A stretch of 64,000 nucleotides of DNA from Streptomyces cellostaticus (GTDB lineage Bacteria; Actinomycetota; Actinomycetes; Streptomycetales; Streptomycetaceae): the NCBI RefSeq assembly GCF_001513965.1, contig NZ_KQ948023.1, positions 62,001-126,000 of the forward strand, written 5' to 3'. The position numbers and the translations under genes were made by a program. Positions 9,246-17,915 of this stretch are shown here, in pieces. How positions within the stretch are numbered: the stretch's first letter is position 1; each line of letters begins with the position of its first letter. The notes beneath the pieces are model-generated. The model had not been told where the DNA came from. It searched no databases and saw nothing but the letters and a program-made list of their open reading frames with translations.

Positions 9246-9998
9246 TCACCGCAGCTCCTTCGGCAGAGTCCGCTTGCTGTCCACCTTCTCCACGCGGACC
9301 AGCTCGCCCCACACCACGTACCGGTACTCGCTCGTGTAGACCGGCGTGCACGTCGTCAGCGTGATGTAGTGGCCCGGCTCCTTCTTGCCGGACTCCTTGG
9401 GGACCGACGTCAGCACCTTGACGTTGTACTTCGAGGTCTCGGGGAGGATCGAGTACACCTTGTAGACGTACCAGTCGTCCCTCGTCTCGAAGACGATCGG
9501 GTCGCCCATCTTCAGCTTGTCGATGTTGTGGAACTTCGCGCCGTGGCCGTCGCGGTGGGCGGCGAGGGCGAAGTTGCCGTCCTTGCCCGTTATGGGGAGG
9601 GCCGCCTTGACCGGGTCCGTGTAGTAGCCGGCCACGCCGTCGTTCAGGACATCGGTGCCCGTGCCCTTCTCGACCAGGACCTCGCCGTTCTTCATCGCCG
9701 GGACGTGCAGGAAGCCGATGCCGTCCTTGGTGTCCAGCGCGCCGGGACCCGCGTCGGCGGCGTGGGCCCAGTGCTCGCGGACCTTGTCGGCTTCCTTGTT
9801 CGCCTTGCGGTCCGCTATCACGTTCGTCCACCACAGGGAGTAGACGACGAACAGGGCGAGCAACAGGCCCACCGTGATCAGGAGTTCACCGAAGACGCTG
9901 ACCGCCATGGCGATCCGGCCGGGGCGCCGGCGGTGCGGGCCGGGCCCGGCGCCGGACGTGTCCGTGTGCTCTTCGGTGTCGTCGGCGGTCGCTGCCAC
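9246..9998 (-). CDS. Class E sortase (third in operon order)
   Basis: This cysteine transpeptidase anchors secreted proteins to the cell wall. The 250-aa protein has a single N-terminal anchor helix (about 33-55) and an extracellular sortase fold. The catalytic residues are visible: His148 in AAHRDG, Cys217 in TLTTCTP and Arg226 in SEYRYVVW. It is the last gene of a leftward operon and begins 13 bp after the paralogous sortase at 10012-11109. Together these resemble the SrtE1/SrtE2 pair of S. coelicolor, which recognises LAxTG-type signals. Which paralogue is which cannot be told from sequence alone. Confidence 0.93.
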   Translation of the reverse strand: MAATADDTEEHTDTSGAGPGPHRRRPGRIAMAVSVFGELLITVGLLLALFVVYSLWWTNVIADRKANKEADKVREHWAHAADAGPGALDTKDGIGFLHVPAMKNGEVLVEKGTGTDVLNDGVAGYYTDPVKAALPITGKDGNFALAAHRDGHGAKFHNIDKLKMGDPIVFETRDDWYVYKVYSILPETSKYNVKVLTSVPKESGKKEPGHYITLTTCTPVYTSEYRYVVWGELVRVEKVDSKRTLPKELR

Positions 9999-10011
9999 TG
10001 TTTCTTAGCCC

Positions 10012-11109
10012 CTACTCGATGAGCGCGTCCGGTTTGCCCTTGCTGCGCGGGCGATCCTCGACCATCTTGCCCCAGACGATCAACCGGTACTTGCTGGTGA
10101 ACTCCGGCGTACAGGTGGTGAGGGTGATGTAGCGGCCCGGCTCGGTGAAACCGGAGCCCCTGGGGATCGGGTTGAGCACACCGGTGTTGGACGGCGGGGT
10201 CACCGGCAGCGTCGAGGTCACCTTGTACACGAAGTACGTGTCCTGTGTCTCGACCACGACCGCGTCGCCGGGCTTGAGCTTGTTGATGTACCGGAACGGC
10301 TCACCGTGCGTGTTGCGGTGCGCGGCCAGTCCGAAGTTGCCCGTCCTGGCACTCGGCATCGCCGTCTTCAGCGCGCCCTCGCCGTAGTGCCCGACCATGC
10401 CCTTGTCGAGCACCTGCTTGTTGCTGACGCCCTCCGCGATCGGCGCCACCACGTCCAGCGTGGGGATGTGCAGGATGGCGAAGCCCTGCCCCGGCTCGAA
10501 CACCCCCGGCGCCCGCTTGCCGCTCGCCCAGTCGTCCTGCAGCTGATGTGTCTCGCTGCCCGCCTGCGCATGCGCGCGGACGTTCGTCCACCACAGCTGG
10601 TAGGTGACGAACAGCAGCATCAGCACGCCGGTGGTGATGAACACCTCACCGATCGCCCGGCTCGCGATGACGCCCGGGCCCGGCTTGCGCAGCCGCGCCT
10701 GACGCCGGGCCTCGACACGGGAGAGCGGCCGCCGCGGCTCGGACGCCGGCGAGGTGTCCGGCGGACCCGCCGGCTCCCGCCCGCCGCCATGGCGTCCGCC
10801 GCGCCGCTTGGCGGCCTTTCTGCGGGCCGCACGGCCGCCCGGTGTGGCTCCAGGTGAGGAAGACGCCGAAGTGGCTCCAGAGGCGCGTATGGGCTCCCTC
10901 TGGGGGCCCAGCGGCGGATCGGGGACCCGCAGCGCCATCGTCTCCTCGTCCGCCGACGGCAGCAGCGTGGTCGCTTGCTCGTCCGTCGGCGGGACCGTGG
11001 GCATGTGCGCCGTGGGAGCTTCGCCCGCGCTCGCGTACGGCGCAGGGCCGTAGGACTCGTACGGTCTCTCGCCGTACAAGTCCTTGCGCTCGGGGCGCAG
11101 CGCGGTCAC
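10012..11109 (-). CDS. Class E sortase with long cytoplasmic N-terminus (second in operon order)
   Basis: This 365-aa class E sortase has a roughly 155-residue N-terminal region rich in Arg, Pro and Gly ahead of its membrane helix. The catalytic residues are His264 (AAHRNTHG), Cys333 (TLTTCTP) and Arg342 (SKYRLIVW). I chose the GTG at 11109 because it overlaps the stop of the trpG/pabA gene (GTGA), a coupling that recurs in this operon; the frame is open further upstream. The long basic N-terminus is cytoplasmic by the positive-inside rule and may be a regulatory or interaction segment. Confidence 0.92.
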   Translation of the reverse strand: MTALRPERKDLYGERPYESYGPAPYASAGEAPTAHMPTVPPTDEQATTLLPSADEETMALRVPDPPLGPQREPIRASGATSASSSPGATPGGRAARRKAAKRRGGRHGGGREPAGPPDTSPASEPRRPLSRVEARRQARLRKPGPGVIASRAIGEVFITTGVLMLLFVTYQLWWTNVRAHAQAGSETHQLQDDWASGKRAPGVFEPGQGFAILHIPTLDVVAPIAEGVSNKQVLDKGMVGHYGEGALKTAMPSARTGNFGLAAHRNTHGEPFRYINKLKPGDAVVVETQDTYFVYKVTSTLPVTPPSNTGVLNPIPRGSGFTEPGRYITLTTCTPEFTSKYRLIVWGKMVEDRPRSKGKPDALIE

Positions 11110-11744
11110 GCCGTGGCCCTGCCCACCACCGGGGCGAGCCCCGCCGACCTCGCCACGGCACCCTGGTCGCCGCACTCCACCAGCCAGTTGGCCAGCATCC
11201 GGTGCCCGTGCTCGGTCAGCACCGACTCGGGATGGAACTGCACGCCCTCGACCGGGAGTTCACGGTGGCGCAGGCCCATGATGATGCCGTCGTGCGTGCG
11301 GGCCGTGACCTCCAGCTCCGGCGGGACGGTGGCCGGCTCGGCGGCCAGCGAGTGGTAGCGGGTCGCCGTGAAGGGAGAAGGCAGCCCGGCGAAGACACCC
11401 TTGCCCTCGTGCTCCACCAGGGAGGTCTTGCCGTGCAGCAGTTCGGGCGCCCGGTCGACCACACCGCCGTACGCCACCTGCATCGACTGCATGCCGAGGC
11501 AGACCCCGAAGACCGGCACTCCGGTCGAGGCGCAGTGCCGGACCATGTCCACGCACACGCCCGCCTCCTCCGGCGTACCCGGGCCGGGCGAGAGCAGCAC
11601 GCCGTCGAAGCCGTCCTGGGCGTGCGCCGTCGACACCTCGTCGTTGCGCAGCACCTCGCACTCGGCACCCAGCTGGTACAGGTACTGGACGAGGTTGAAG
11701 ACGAAGCTGTCGTAGTTGTCGACGACGAGAATCCGCGCACTCAC
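11106..11744 (-). CDS. Glutamine amidotransferase subunit (PabA/TrpG type)
   Basis: This is the class I glutaminase subunit that supplies ammonia for anthranilate or 4-amino-4-deoxychorismate synthesis. The 212-aa protein has the triad Cys82 in GVCLGMQ, His171 and Glu173 in QFHPES, and starts with the family-typical ILVVDNYDSFV. GTG 11744 overlaps the stop of the upstream small membrane gene, and its own stop overlaps the next sortase start. No synthase component I is nearby. Placement inside a sortase operon is conserved in Streptomyces and unexplained. I infer a PabA role, possibly dual use, since sequence does not separate the two. Confidence 0.93.
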   Translation of the reverse strand: MSARILVVDNYDSFVFNLVQYLYQLGAECEVLRNDEVSTAHAQDGFDGVLLSPGPGTPEEAGVCVDMVRHCASTGVPVFGVCLGMQSMQVAYGGVVDRAPELLHGKTSLVEHEGKGVFAGLPSPFTATRYHSLAAEPATVPPELEVTARTHDGIIMGLRHRELPVEGVQFHPESVLTEHGHRMLANWLVECGDQGAVARSAGLAPVVGRATA

Positions 11745-11902
11745 TGGTTGTCCACCGTCACATCGTTGAAGGGCAGCAGCGGCTCGGCCCACGGGAAGAC
11801 GTACTGGAACAGGACGTAGACCACGGCCAGGATCAGTAGGAGTGAGAGGAGCGCCCTCACCCACGCGTTCCCCGGCAGATGCCGCCAGATCCAGCCGTAC
11901 AT
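11741..11902 (-). CDS. Small single-pass membrane protein in the sortase operon
   Basis: This is a 53-aa protein with a membrane helix near residues 16-36 (ALLSLLLILAVVYVLFQYVF) and a short acidic C-terminus. The ATG at 11902 is preferred over a longer frame to 11950 because it precedes the aromatic N-terminus YGWIWRHLPG. Its stop is coupled to the GTG of the glutaminase gene. I know similar short proteins from this locus in other Streptomyces but no function. Its position among sortases suggests a membrane accessory role, which is inference. Confidence 0.75.
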   Translation of the reverse strand: MYGWIWRHLPGNAWVRALLSLLLILAVVYVLFQYVFPWAEPLLPFNDVTVDNQ

Positions 11903-11954
11903 GCCGTTCCTTCCGTATCCCCACGGCACCTGACTCACGCCGTACCGCACCAGA

Positions 11955-12644
11955 CTAGCGGCGCAGAGCCTTCGGTTCGCCTGCCTCCACAGGCTGTGTG
12001 GAGTCCAGGTGCGCCCAGACGATCAGCCGGTGACTGTGCCCCCATTCGGGATCGCACGTGGTCAGCGTCAGATACCGGCCCGGACGTGTGTATCCCGACG
12101 TACGTGGCACAGGGTCGATCACCTCAACGTCGGTCGGAACGGTTTTGTAGGGCCCTTTGTCGATCCGATACGTGAACCAGGTGGTTCCGTCGGTGAGCAC
12201 CACCGCATCGCCCGGCCGCAGCCGCGGGAAGTCCTTGAAGGGATCGCCGTAGGTGCGCCGGTGGCCGGCGACCGCGAAGTTGCCCTCCTGGCCGAGGCGG
12301 GCCGTCCCGGCGTAGTGGGCGAGGCCCTTCTTCAGCACGTCCGTGCCGGTGCCCTCCAGCACCGGCTTGTTCCACGTGAAACCGAGCCGCGGGATGTACA
12401 TGATCGCGAAGGCCTTGCCGTAGTGGTACGCGGCCGGCTTCGGCGCGCCCGCCGAGGCCCCGGTGCTCCCTGCCGTGGCCCCTGCGCTGCCCTTCGACCA
12501 CTGCTCGTGCAGCTGGTCGATCTGGTCGCTCATGACGCTGTCGGCCTGCACGCCCGTCCAGAACAGCACGTAGACGACGAAGAGCACGATCAGGGTGCCG
12601 ACGGTGATGCACAGTTCGCTGACGGTCCTGACGATCACGCGCAC
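11955..12644 (-). CDS. Class E sortase (first in operon order)
   Basis: This third class E sortase is 229 aa long, with an N-terminal anchor at about residues 8-30, an Ala/Gly/Ser/Thr-rich spacer and the sortase domain. His128 (AVAGHRRTYG), Cys197 (TLTTCDP) and Arg206 (HSHRLIVW) form the active site. The Cys-proximal residues differ from the two downstream paralogues (CDPEWGHSH against CTPxxTSxY), so substrate choice may differ. The GTG at 12644 has an AGGAG site upstream. It follows the DUF881 gene by about 21 bp. Confidence 0.92.
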   Translation of the reverse strand: MRVIVRTVSELCITVGTLIVLFVVYVLFWTGVQADSVMSDQIDQLHEQWSKGSAGATAGSTGASAGAPKPAAYHYGKAFAIMYIPRLGFTWNKPVLEGTGTDVLKKGLAHYAGTARLGQEGNFAVAGHRRTYGDPFKDFPRLRPGDAVVLTDGTTWFTYRIDKGPYKTVPTDVEVIDPVPRTSGYTRPGRYLTLTTCDPEWGHSHRLIVWAHLDSTQPVEAGEPKALRR

Positions 12645-12665
12645 CGGCGGCTCCTGACGGGGGAC

Positions 12666-13454
12666 CTACTCCACTGGCTTCGCGTAGTGCAGATCCACTG
12701 TGCCCGAGTAGCCCGGCAGAGTCACCGTCCCGTCCTCGGTGACTTTCCAGCCGAGGCCGTAGACGTTGACGTACACCATGTAGGTCTGGATCGCCTTGCT
12801 CGCGGCGAGCGCCTGCTGGAGCCTGCCCGGGTCCCCGACCGCGGTGATCTTGTACGGCGGTGAGTAGACGCGGCCCTGGAGGATCAGGGTGTTGCCGACG
12901 CAGCGGACGGCGCTGGTGGAGATCAGCCGCTGGTCCATGACCTTGATGCCCTGGGCGCCGCCCTGCCACAGGGCGTTCACCACGGCCTGCAGGTCCTGCT
13001 GGTGGATGACCAGGTAGTCGGGCTGCGGCTCCGGGTAGCCGGGGAGCTTGGCGGTGGCGTTCGGCGGGGCGTCGTTGAGCGTGACGGTGATCGCCCTGCC
13101 CGTGAGCTTCTGGGTGCCGGCGCTCTCCTCCAGCCCGGTGAGCCTCTTGTCCTGGGCCTTGGTGCGGCCGTCGTCGCTCTCCGCGAGCGACTCCACGCTG
13201 TCGCGCAGGGCCGCGCTGGACTCGTCCAGCTCCTTGTTCTTGCGGCTGCGCTCCTGGATCAGGTCGGACAGCTTCAGCAGGGAGGAGTCCTTGCGGATGT
13301 CGGTGCCCTTGGCCGTGTTGAAGCTGGTGAAGAAGATGAGACCCGCCAGCGCGAAGACGGCCGCCGTGAGAATGCGCACCGGACGGAGGCGGGGGCCACG
13401 CGCGGGGCCGGGACCCGTTGATCCCGTCCCGGGGGAGTCGGCAGAATTGCTCAA
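12666..13454 (-). CDS. DUF881 family membrane-anchored protein
   Basis: This 262-aa protein has a transmembrane anchor (about 28-46), a coiled-coil-like stretch rich in Lys, Glu and Ser (about 55-110) and a C-terminal DUF881 domain (about 115-260). DUF881 proteins often sit next to crgA, sbp and cell-division genes in actinobacteria and their role is unclear. The start appears to be TTG at 13454 with AAGGAGAT upstream, spaced a little widely. It is the first gene of the leftward sortase operon and is divergent from crgA, so both promoters should lie in the 140 bp between them. Confidence 0.88.
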   Translation of the reverse strand: MSNSADSPGTGSTGPGPARGPRLRPVRILTAAVFALAGLIFFTSFNTAKGTDIRKDSSLLKLSDLIQERSRKNKELDESSAALRDSVESLAESDDGRTKAQDKRLTGLEESAGTQKLTGRAITVTLNDAPPNATAKLPGYPEPQPDYLVIHQQDLQAVVNALWQGGAQGIKVMDQRLISTSAVRCVGNTLILQGRVYSPPYKITAVGDPGRLQQALAASKAIQTYMVYVNVYGLGWKVTEDGTVTLPGYSGTVDLHYAKPVE

Positions 13455-13594
13455 CGTACCCTTATCTCCTTCGGCGCCGCGGAAGCACTACGCTAACGGA
13501 CGCCCGGGGGAGAGCTAAGTGTCCCCTTGTACGCTGCCCCGGACCGACCCAGTTACCTGCGCGGCCACGCAGCGCATCGACAGGAGAGACCCTC

Positions 13595-13849
13595 GTGCCG
13601 AAGTCACGTATCCGCAAGAAGGCCGACTACACGCCGCCGCCCGCGAAGCAGGCGCAGGCCATCAAGCTGACCAACCGCGCCTGGGTCGCACCCGTCATGC
13701 TGGCCATGTTCCTCATCGGCCTGGCGTGGATCGTGGTCTTCTACGTGACCGACGGGTCGCTGCCGATCGACAGCCTGGACAACTGGAACATCGTGGTCGG
13801 CTTCGGCTTCATCGCCGCCGGGTTCGGTGTCTCCACGCAGTGGAAGTAG
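13595..13849 (+). CDS. crgA: Cell division protein CrgA
   Basis: This 84-aa protein has two membrane helices (about 29-51 and 64-82) and the family start [14 protein letters not shown]. In Streptomyces CrgA coordinates growth and septation in aerial hyphae and antagonises FtsZ ring formation; in mycobacteria it is part of the divisome. The GTG at 13595 has CAGGAGAG upstream. It lies divergent from the DUF881-sortase operon and next to a cluster of DnaA boxes. Confidence 0.95.
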   Translation: MPKSRIRKKADYTPPPAKQAQAIKLTNRAWVAPVMLAMFLIGLAWIVVFYVTDGSLPIDSLDNWNIVVGFGFIAAGFGVSTQWK

Positions 13850-13885
13850 CGCGGGCCCGGGCAGCTCTGCCCAGGGCTGTTCGCT

Positions 13886-14099
13886 GAGTTATCCACAGCC
13901 TTGACGCCCTGTCCACACCCCCCTGGGGAAAAGACTACGATCTGTGGATAACTCATCGGCCGTTGACGCCGGTGTGACTGCCCTACCGGGCCCATACACT
14001 CGTTCGCCCCCTGTCCGACCTGCGGAAATACATCCGAGCGACAGGGGGCACAGCTGTTCCCGCACAGCGTGCACAAGATCCGGCACACGCTGTGGACAA
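13886..14099. promoter_or_regulatory. Cluster of DnaA boxes between crgA and the rhomboid gene
   Basis: TTATCCACA at 13889-13897 and its inverted copy TGTGGATAA at 13943-13951 are perfect DnaA boxes set in a 13-bp inverted repeat. TGTGGACAA at 14091-14099 is the Streptomyces consensus in inverse orientation, and CTGTCCACA at 13909-13917 is one base off. The cluster fills the intergenic space downstream of crgA and downstream of the rhomboid gene. It may titrate or reload DnaA, which is inference. Confidence 0.65.
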
Positions 14100-14109
14100 C
14101 GGTTCGGTA

Positions 14110-15000
14110 TCAGGTGAGCTGAGCGGTCCTGACCAGCGTCAGGACCACCACCACGACCAGGACGAGCGCACAGGTGCCGTACTGGATCAGCGTCCGCTTC
14201 TCGCGCGGGGCGTGGACCATGGCATAGCCGGTGACGACACCGGCGACAAGACCGCCGACGTGGGCTTCCCAGGCGATGTTCATCCCCGGGCTGAAGGTGA
14301 TGATCAGGTTGATCACCAGCAGGGCGATGATCGGCCGCATGTCGTAGTTGAGCCGGCGCATGAGCACGGCGGTGGCGCCGAAGAGCCCGAAGATCGCTCC
14401 GGAGGCGCCCAGCGAGGGCTGGTTGGGCGCGGCGATCAGGTAGGTGAACGCGCTGCCGGCCAGGCCCGAGACGAAGTACAGGGCGAGATAGCGGGCGCGG
14501 CCGAGGGCGGCTTCCAGGGGGCCGCCGATCCACCACAGGCTGAGCATGTTGAACGCGATGTGGGCGTAGCCGCCGTGCAGGAACATCGCGGTCAGCAGGC
14601 GGTAGTACTGGCCCTCGGCGATGCCCTGCACGCCCGGGAGGAAGTAGGTGTAGGCCTGGCCGATGAGCTCGAAGCGGTTGGTGAAGCGGTCGCCCACGGA
14701 CAGCTGCAGCAGGAAGACCGCCAGGTTGATCCCGATGAGGATCTTGGTGAACAGCCGGGGGTCCGCCGCCACCGTGCCGCCCGCGACGGTACGCGGCCGG
14801 GACGCGGCCGGGGGGTGGCCCGTGCCGGAGCCGCCGCGCACGCACTCGGGGCACTGGAAGCCGACCGAGGCGCTGACCATGCACTCGGGGCAGATGGGGC
14901 GCTCGCAGCGGGTGCAGCGCACGCCCGTCTCGCGGTCCGGGTGCCGGTAGCACACGGGCAGGCTTTGGGCGTCCTGCGCGCTGCCTGCGGCCTGTTCCAT
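14110..15000 (-). CDS. Rhomboid family intramembrane serine protease with zinc-finger N-terminus
   Basis: This is a 296-aa protein. Residues 17-55 hold a B-box-like zinc module (Cys17, His20, Cys29, Cys32, Cys37, Cys40, Cys50, Cys53). The rest is a rhomboid fold of about six or seven membrane helices, with Ser200 in GASGAIFGL and His247 in WEAHVGG as the catalytic dyad. Rhomboids cleave membrane proteins within the bilayer; the substrate here is unknown. It follows the cyclophilin gene on the same strand with a hairpin between them. The zinc module plus rhomboid layout is common in Streptomyces. Confidence 0.93.
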   Translation of the reverse strand: MEQAAGSAQDAQSLPVCYRHPDRETGVRCTRCERPICPECMVSASVGFQCPECVRGGSGTGHPPAASRPRTVAGGTVAADPRLFTKILIGINLAVFLLQLSVGDRFTNRFELIGQAYTYFLPGVQGIAEGQYYRLLTAMFLHGGYAHIAFNMLSLWWIGGPLEAALGRARYLALYFVSGLAGSAFTYLIAAPNQPSLGASGAIFGLFGATAVLMRRLNYDMRPIIALLVINLIITFSPGMNIAWEAHVGGLVAGVVTGYAMVHAPREKRTLIQYGTCALVLVVVVVLTLVRTAQLT

Positions 15001-15043
15001 GAGATCCCCTTGCTGGTCGTGGGCTGTCCCCCCGGCAATACCC

Positions 15044-15075
15044 CGCCCCGCTCTTCCTTACGGACGAGCGGGGCG
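15044..15075. terminator. Hairpin between the cyclophilin and rhomboid genes
   Basis: A 10-bp stem pairs 15044-15053 (CGCCCCGCTC) with 15066-15075, with a T-run only on the plus side. It may attenuate read-through from the cyclophilin gene. Confidence 0.5.
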
Positions 15076-15113
15076 TTTGGTTCCCTGGGGAGGATTCCGG
15101 AGCGCGGGGGGAC

Positions 15114-15647
15114 TCAGCCCTGGCGCTTGTCGACGACGACCGTCTCGATGACGACGTCGTTGACCGGACGGTGGTTCGGGAGGGTGATGGGCTCGGCGGC
15201 GATGGAGTCCACGACCTTCCGGCCGGCCGGGTCGGTGACCTCGCCGAAGATGGTGTGCTTGCGGTTCAGGTGAGGGGTGGGGCTGACCGTGATGAAGAAC
15301 TGGGAGCCGTTGGTGCCCGGGCCCGCGTTGGCCATGGCGAGCAGATAGGGCCGGTCGAAGCGCAGGTCCGGGTGGAACTCGTCCTCGAACTCGTAGCCGG
15401 GGCCGCCGAGGCCGTTGCCCAGCGGGTCGCCGCCCTGGATCATGAAGCCGCTGATGACCCGGTGGAAGATCGTGCCGTCGAAGAGCTTGTCCTTGCTCAC
15501 CACGCCGGTACCCGGGTTCGTCCACTCACGCTCCCCCTGCGCGAGTTCGACGAAGTTTCTGACCGTCTTGGGCGCGTGGTTCGGGAACAGCCGGACCTCG
15601 ATGTCGCCGTGGTTGGTCTTCAGGGTGGCGTAGAGCTGCTCGGCCAC
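15114..15647 (-). CDS. Cytoplasmic cyclophilin-type peptidyl-prolyl cis-trans isomerase
   Basis: This 177-aa protein catalyses proline isomerisation during protein folding. The cyclophilin core is complete: FHRVISGFMIQGGDP holds the catalytic Arg and the GSQFFIT block forms the proline pocket. There is no signal peptide, so it acts in the cytoplasm. The GTG at 15647 starts the family-typical AEQLYATLKTNHGDI. It is probably single-domain and constitutive. Confidence 0.95.
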   Translation of the reverse strand: MAEQLYATLKTNHGDIEVRLFPNHAPKTVRNFVELAQGEREWTNPGTGVVSKDKLFDGTIFHRVISGFMIQGGDPLGNGLGGPGYEFEDEFHPDLRFDRPYLLAMANAGPGTNGSQFFITVSPTPHLNRKHTIFGEVTDPAGRKVVDSIAAEPITLPNHRPVNDVVIETVVVDKRQG

Positions 15648-15887
15648 GATCCGCCTTCCGTTGTCCTCGTGTGCCCCCAGATCCTCGCACGGCCGGGGGC
15701 GGGCGGCGCCCGACGGGAGTGAGTTCCTCCGTGAGGGAGCGCACGGCGGCGATTCGTGGGAGTGTCGTCAGGAAGCTCCCGTTGCACCCATATGCCCGCC
15801 CTCGCATGCCACGCAGGCTGTTGGCAGGCATGATCCGTAAAAGGGTGGAAAGTCGAATTACCGTACGCCACCGAGGAGGAGGAACCA

Positions 15888-16589
15888 GTGACCCGCATCG
15901 ACAGCGTGCGCGCCGCGACCGGCTCGGCGAAGGACAGCGTGCTGCACGCCGCGGAAGTGGTGGCGCCCTACGCCGACACGGCCAAGGAGCGTGCCGCGTA
16001 TTACGCGCAGGAGGCACGCGTACGGCTGGCGCCCGTGGTGTCGCAGGCCGCTGAGCAGGCCCGCGAGCAGTACGACGCCCGGCTCGCCCCGCGTCTGGAG
16101 CAGGCCCTTGCGCATGTGCCGCCGAAGGTGGACCTGGCCGCGCACGAGGCTGCCGTCCGTACCCGCAAGGCGGCCCGGCAGGCCGCCGAGTATTCGCGTC
16201 CGAGGATCGAGCAGGCGGTGGCCGCGGCCGCTCCGGTGGCGGACGAGGCCGCCGTGCGCAGTGCCGCCGCGCTGGCCGCGCTGCGCGGTCATGTCACGGC
16301 GCAGGAGATCCAGAAGCTGGCCCGCAAGAACGAGCGGCGGTCCCGGGCCGGCCGCGCCGTGAAGGTGCTGGCGCTGCTGGGCCTGGTGGCGGGCGGTGCC
16401 TTCGTGGCCTGGAAGTGGTGGGACAAGCAGGCCAACCCGGACTGGCTGGTGGAGCCGCCCGCCGCGACGGAGGTGCCCGAGTCCGGCCGGTTGAGTGCGG
16501 TGGACGGCAGCGGTACCTCGGCGCTGGATCCGGAGGTCCAGGCGAAGCAGGCCGAGGAGGATGCCGCCGACCGCGACGAGCAGGAGTGA
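15888..16589 (+). CDS. DUF5324 family protein with one membrane helix
   Basis: This 233-aa, Ala- and Glu-rich protein has a long helical N-terminal region (about 1-155) of heptad-like character, a transmembrane helix near 160-180 (KVLALLGLVAGGAFVAWKWW) and an acidic tail. I recognise it as the Streptomyces DUF5324 type; no function is known. The GTG at 15888 follows a strong GAGGAGGA site. It stands alone between the cyclophilin gene on the other strand and a parS site. Confidence 0.87.
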   Translation: MTRIDSVRAATGSAKDSVLHAAEVVAPYADTAKERAAYYAQEARVRLAPVVSQAAEQAREQYDARLAPRLEQALAHVPPKVDLAAHEAAVRTRKAARQAAEYSRPRIEQAVAAAAPVADEAAVRSAAALAALRGHVTAQEIQKLARKNERRSRAGRAVKVLALLGLVAGGAFVAWKWWDKQANPDWLVEPPAATEVPESGRLSAVDGSGTSALDPEVQAKQAEEDAADRDEQE

Positions 16590-16660
16590 GGCGGCCGCGT
16601 CCGTACGACGCCCGACCGAGCCGTGTGCAGGGCGAGGTGACCAGCGCCCGGCCCACGGCT

Positions 16661-16676
16661 CGTTTCACGTGAAACG
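16661..16676. promoter_or_regulatory. parS site (ParB binding)
   Basis: CGTTTCACGTGAAACG is a perfect palindrome containing the parS core GTTTCACGTGAAAC. It lies 41 kb from parAB, within the origin-proximal parS cluster expected in Streptomyces. Confidence 0.92.
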
Positions 16677-16772
16677 ACGAAGCCGAGCACCCTCCCCCGG
16701 CTTGTCGAGCGACGCTTCCGGCGGCCGGCCGGGCAACAGCCGAAGCCCGAACTGCCGTGCAGCACACCAGAG

Positions 16773-16926
16773 ATGGCCGACTGTCCGGATCCCGACGGCC
16801 GTCTCGTCCTCAAGGACGACCCGTTCTTCGACACTGTGATCGACCAGGGCAAGATCGTGCTGCTGGGCGGCCCCGGGCTGGGCGCCCGCCCGTGCACCGA
16901 CAGCGAGCAGCCCTGGGAGGAATCAC
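16773..16926 (+). other. Possible short relic or unrecognised coding stretch
   Basis: From the ATG at 16773 the frame shows strong Streptomyces codon bias for about 50 codons, up to the ribosome site of the next gene. It then runs on in a shadow frame through the dehydrogenase without a stop until 18023. Either a stop was lost by frameshift or this is the remnant of a gene. The parS site and about 100 bp of uninformative DNA lie before it. I recognise no family. Confidence 0.35.
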
Positions 16927-17886
16927 ATGCAATTCCGTTGTGCCGTACTGGACGACTTCCAGAACGTGGCGGCCACGTCCGCCGACTGGTCGGTCCTGGG
17001 CGACCGCGTGGAGGTCGTCTCCTTCACCGAGCACTTCGCCACCGAGGACGACCTCGCCGCCGCCCTCGCCGGGTTCGACTGCGTGGTCACCCTGCGCGAA
17101 CGGGTGCCGTTCCCGGCCTCCCTGCTGAACAGGCTGCCCCGCCTGAAGCTGCTGATCGCCTCCGGCATGCGCAACTCGGTGATCGACTACGCGGCGGCAA
17201 GGGCCAACGCCGTGACCGTGTGCGGGACCCAGAGCTCCTCCACCCCGCCGGTCGAGCTCACCTGGGCCCTGCTCCTCGGCCTCGCCCGCGGCATCGTCCA
17301 GGAGAACAACGCCCTGCGCGACGGCGGCCCCTGGCAGTCCACGGTCGGTGCCGACCTGCACGGCCGCACGCTCGGGCTGCTCGGCCTGGGCAGGATCGGC
17401 AGCCTGGTGGCCCGGGTCGGGCTCGCCTTCGGCATGGAGGTCACCGCCTGGAGCCAGAACCTCACCAAGGAGCGCGCCGACGAGATCGGCGTACGCCTGG
17501 CCCCCTCCAAGGAGGAGCTGCTCGCGAGCAGCGACGTCGTCTCCGTGCATCTCGCGCTGAGCGACCGCACCCGGGGCCTGGTCGGGGCCGCCGAACTCGC
17601 CCTGCTCAAGCCGACCGCGTACCTGGTCAACACCTCACGGGCCGCGATCATCGACCAGGACGCGCTGCTCGCCGCGCTGCACGAGGGCCGTATCGCCGGC
17701 GCCGGCGTCGACGTCCACGACGTCGAACCGCTGCCCGCCGACCACCCGATGCGTACCGCGCCGCGCCTGCTCGCCACTCCGCACCTGGGCTATGTGTCCC
17801 GCGCCAACTACGAGCGCTACTACGGCCAGGCCGTGGAGGACATCCAGGCCTACCTCGACGGCGCCCCGGTCCGCGTCCTCGGCTGA
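16927..17886 (+). CDS. D-2-hydroxyacid dehydrogenase family protein
   Basis: This 319-aa NAD(P)-dependent oxidoreductase belongs to the D-isomer-specific 2-hydroxyacid dehydrogenase family. The Rossmann motif GLLGLGRIG lies near 149-157. The catalytic Arg238 (SRAAIID), Glu267 (DVEPLP) and His286 (PHLGY) are all present. The substrate cannot be inferred; formate, glycerate and phosphoglycerate dehydrogenases share this layout, but no regulatory ACT domain is present. The ATG at 16927 has GGGAGGAA upstream. Confidence 0.92.
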   Translation: MQFRCAVLDDFQNVAATSADWSVLGDRVEVVSFTEHFATEDDLAAALAGFDCVVTLRERVPFPASLLNRLPRLKLLIASGMRNSVIDYAAARANAVTVCGTQSSSTPPVELTWALLLGLARGIVQENNALRDGGPWQSTVGADLHGRTLGLLGLGRIGSLVARVGLAFGMEVTAWSQNLTKERADEIGVRLAPSKEELLASSDVVSVHLALSDRTRGLVGAAELALLKPTAYLVNTSRAAIIDQDALLAALHEGRIAGAGVDVHDVEPLPADHPMRTAPRLLATPHLGYVSRANYERYYGQAVEDIQAYLDGAPVRVLG

Positions 17887-17915
17887 CCTGCGCAGCACGG
17901 GAAACCGGCACAAAA

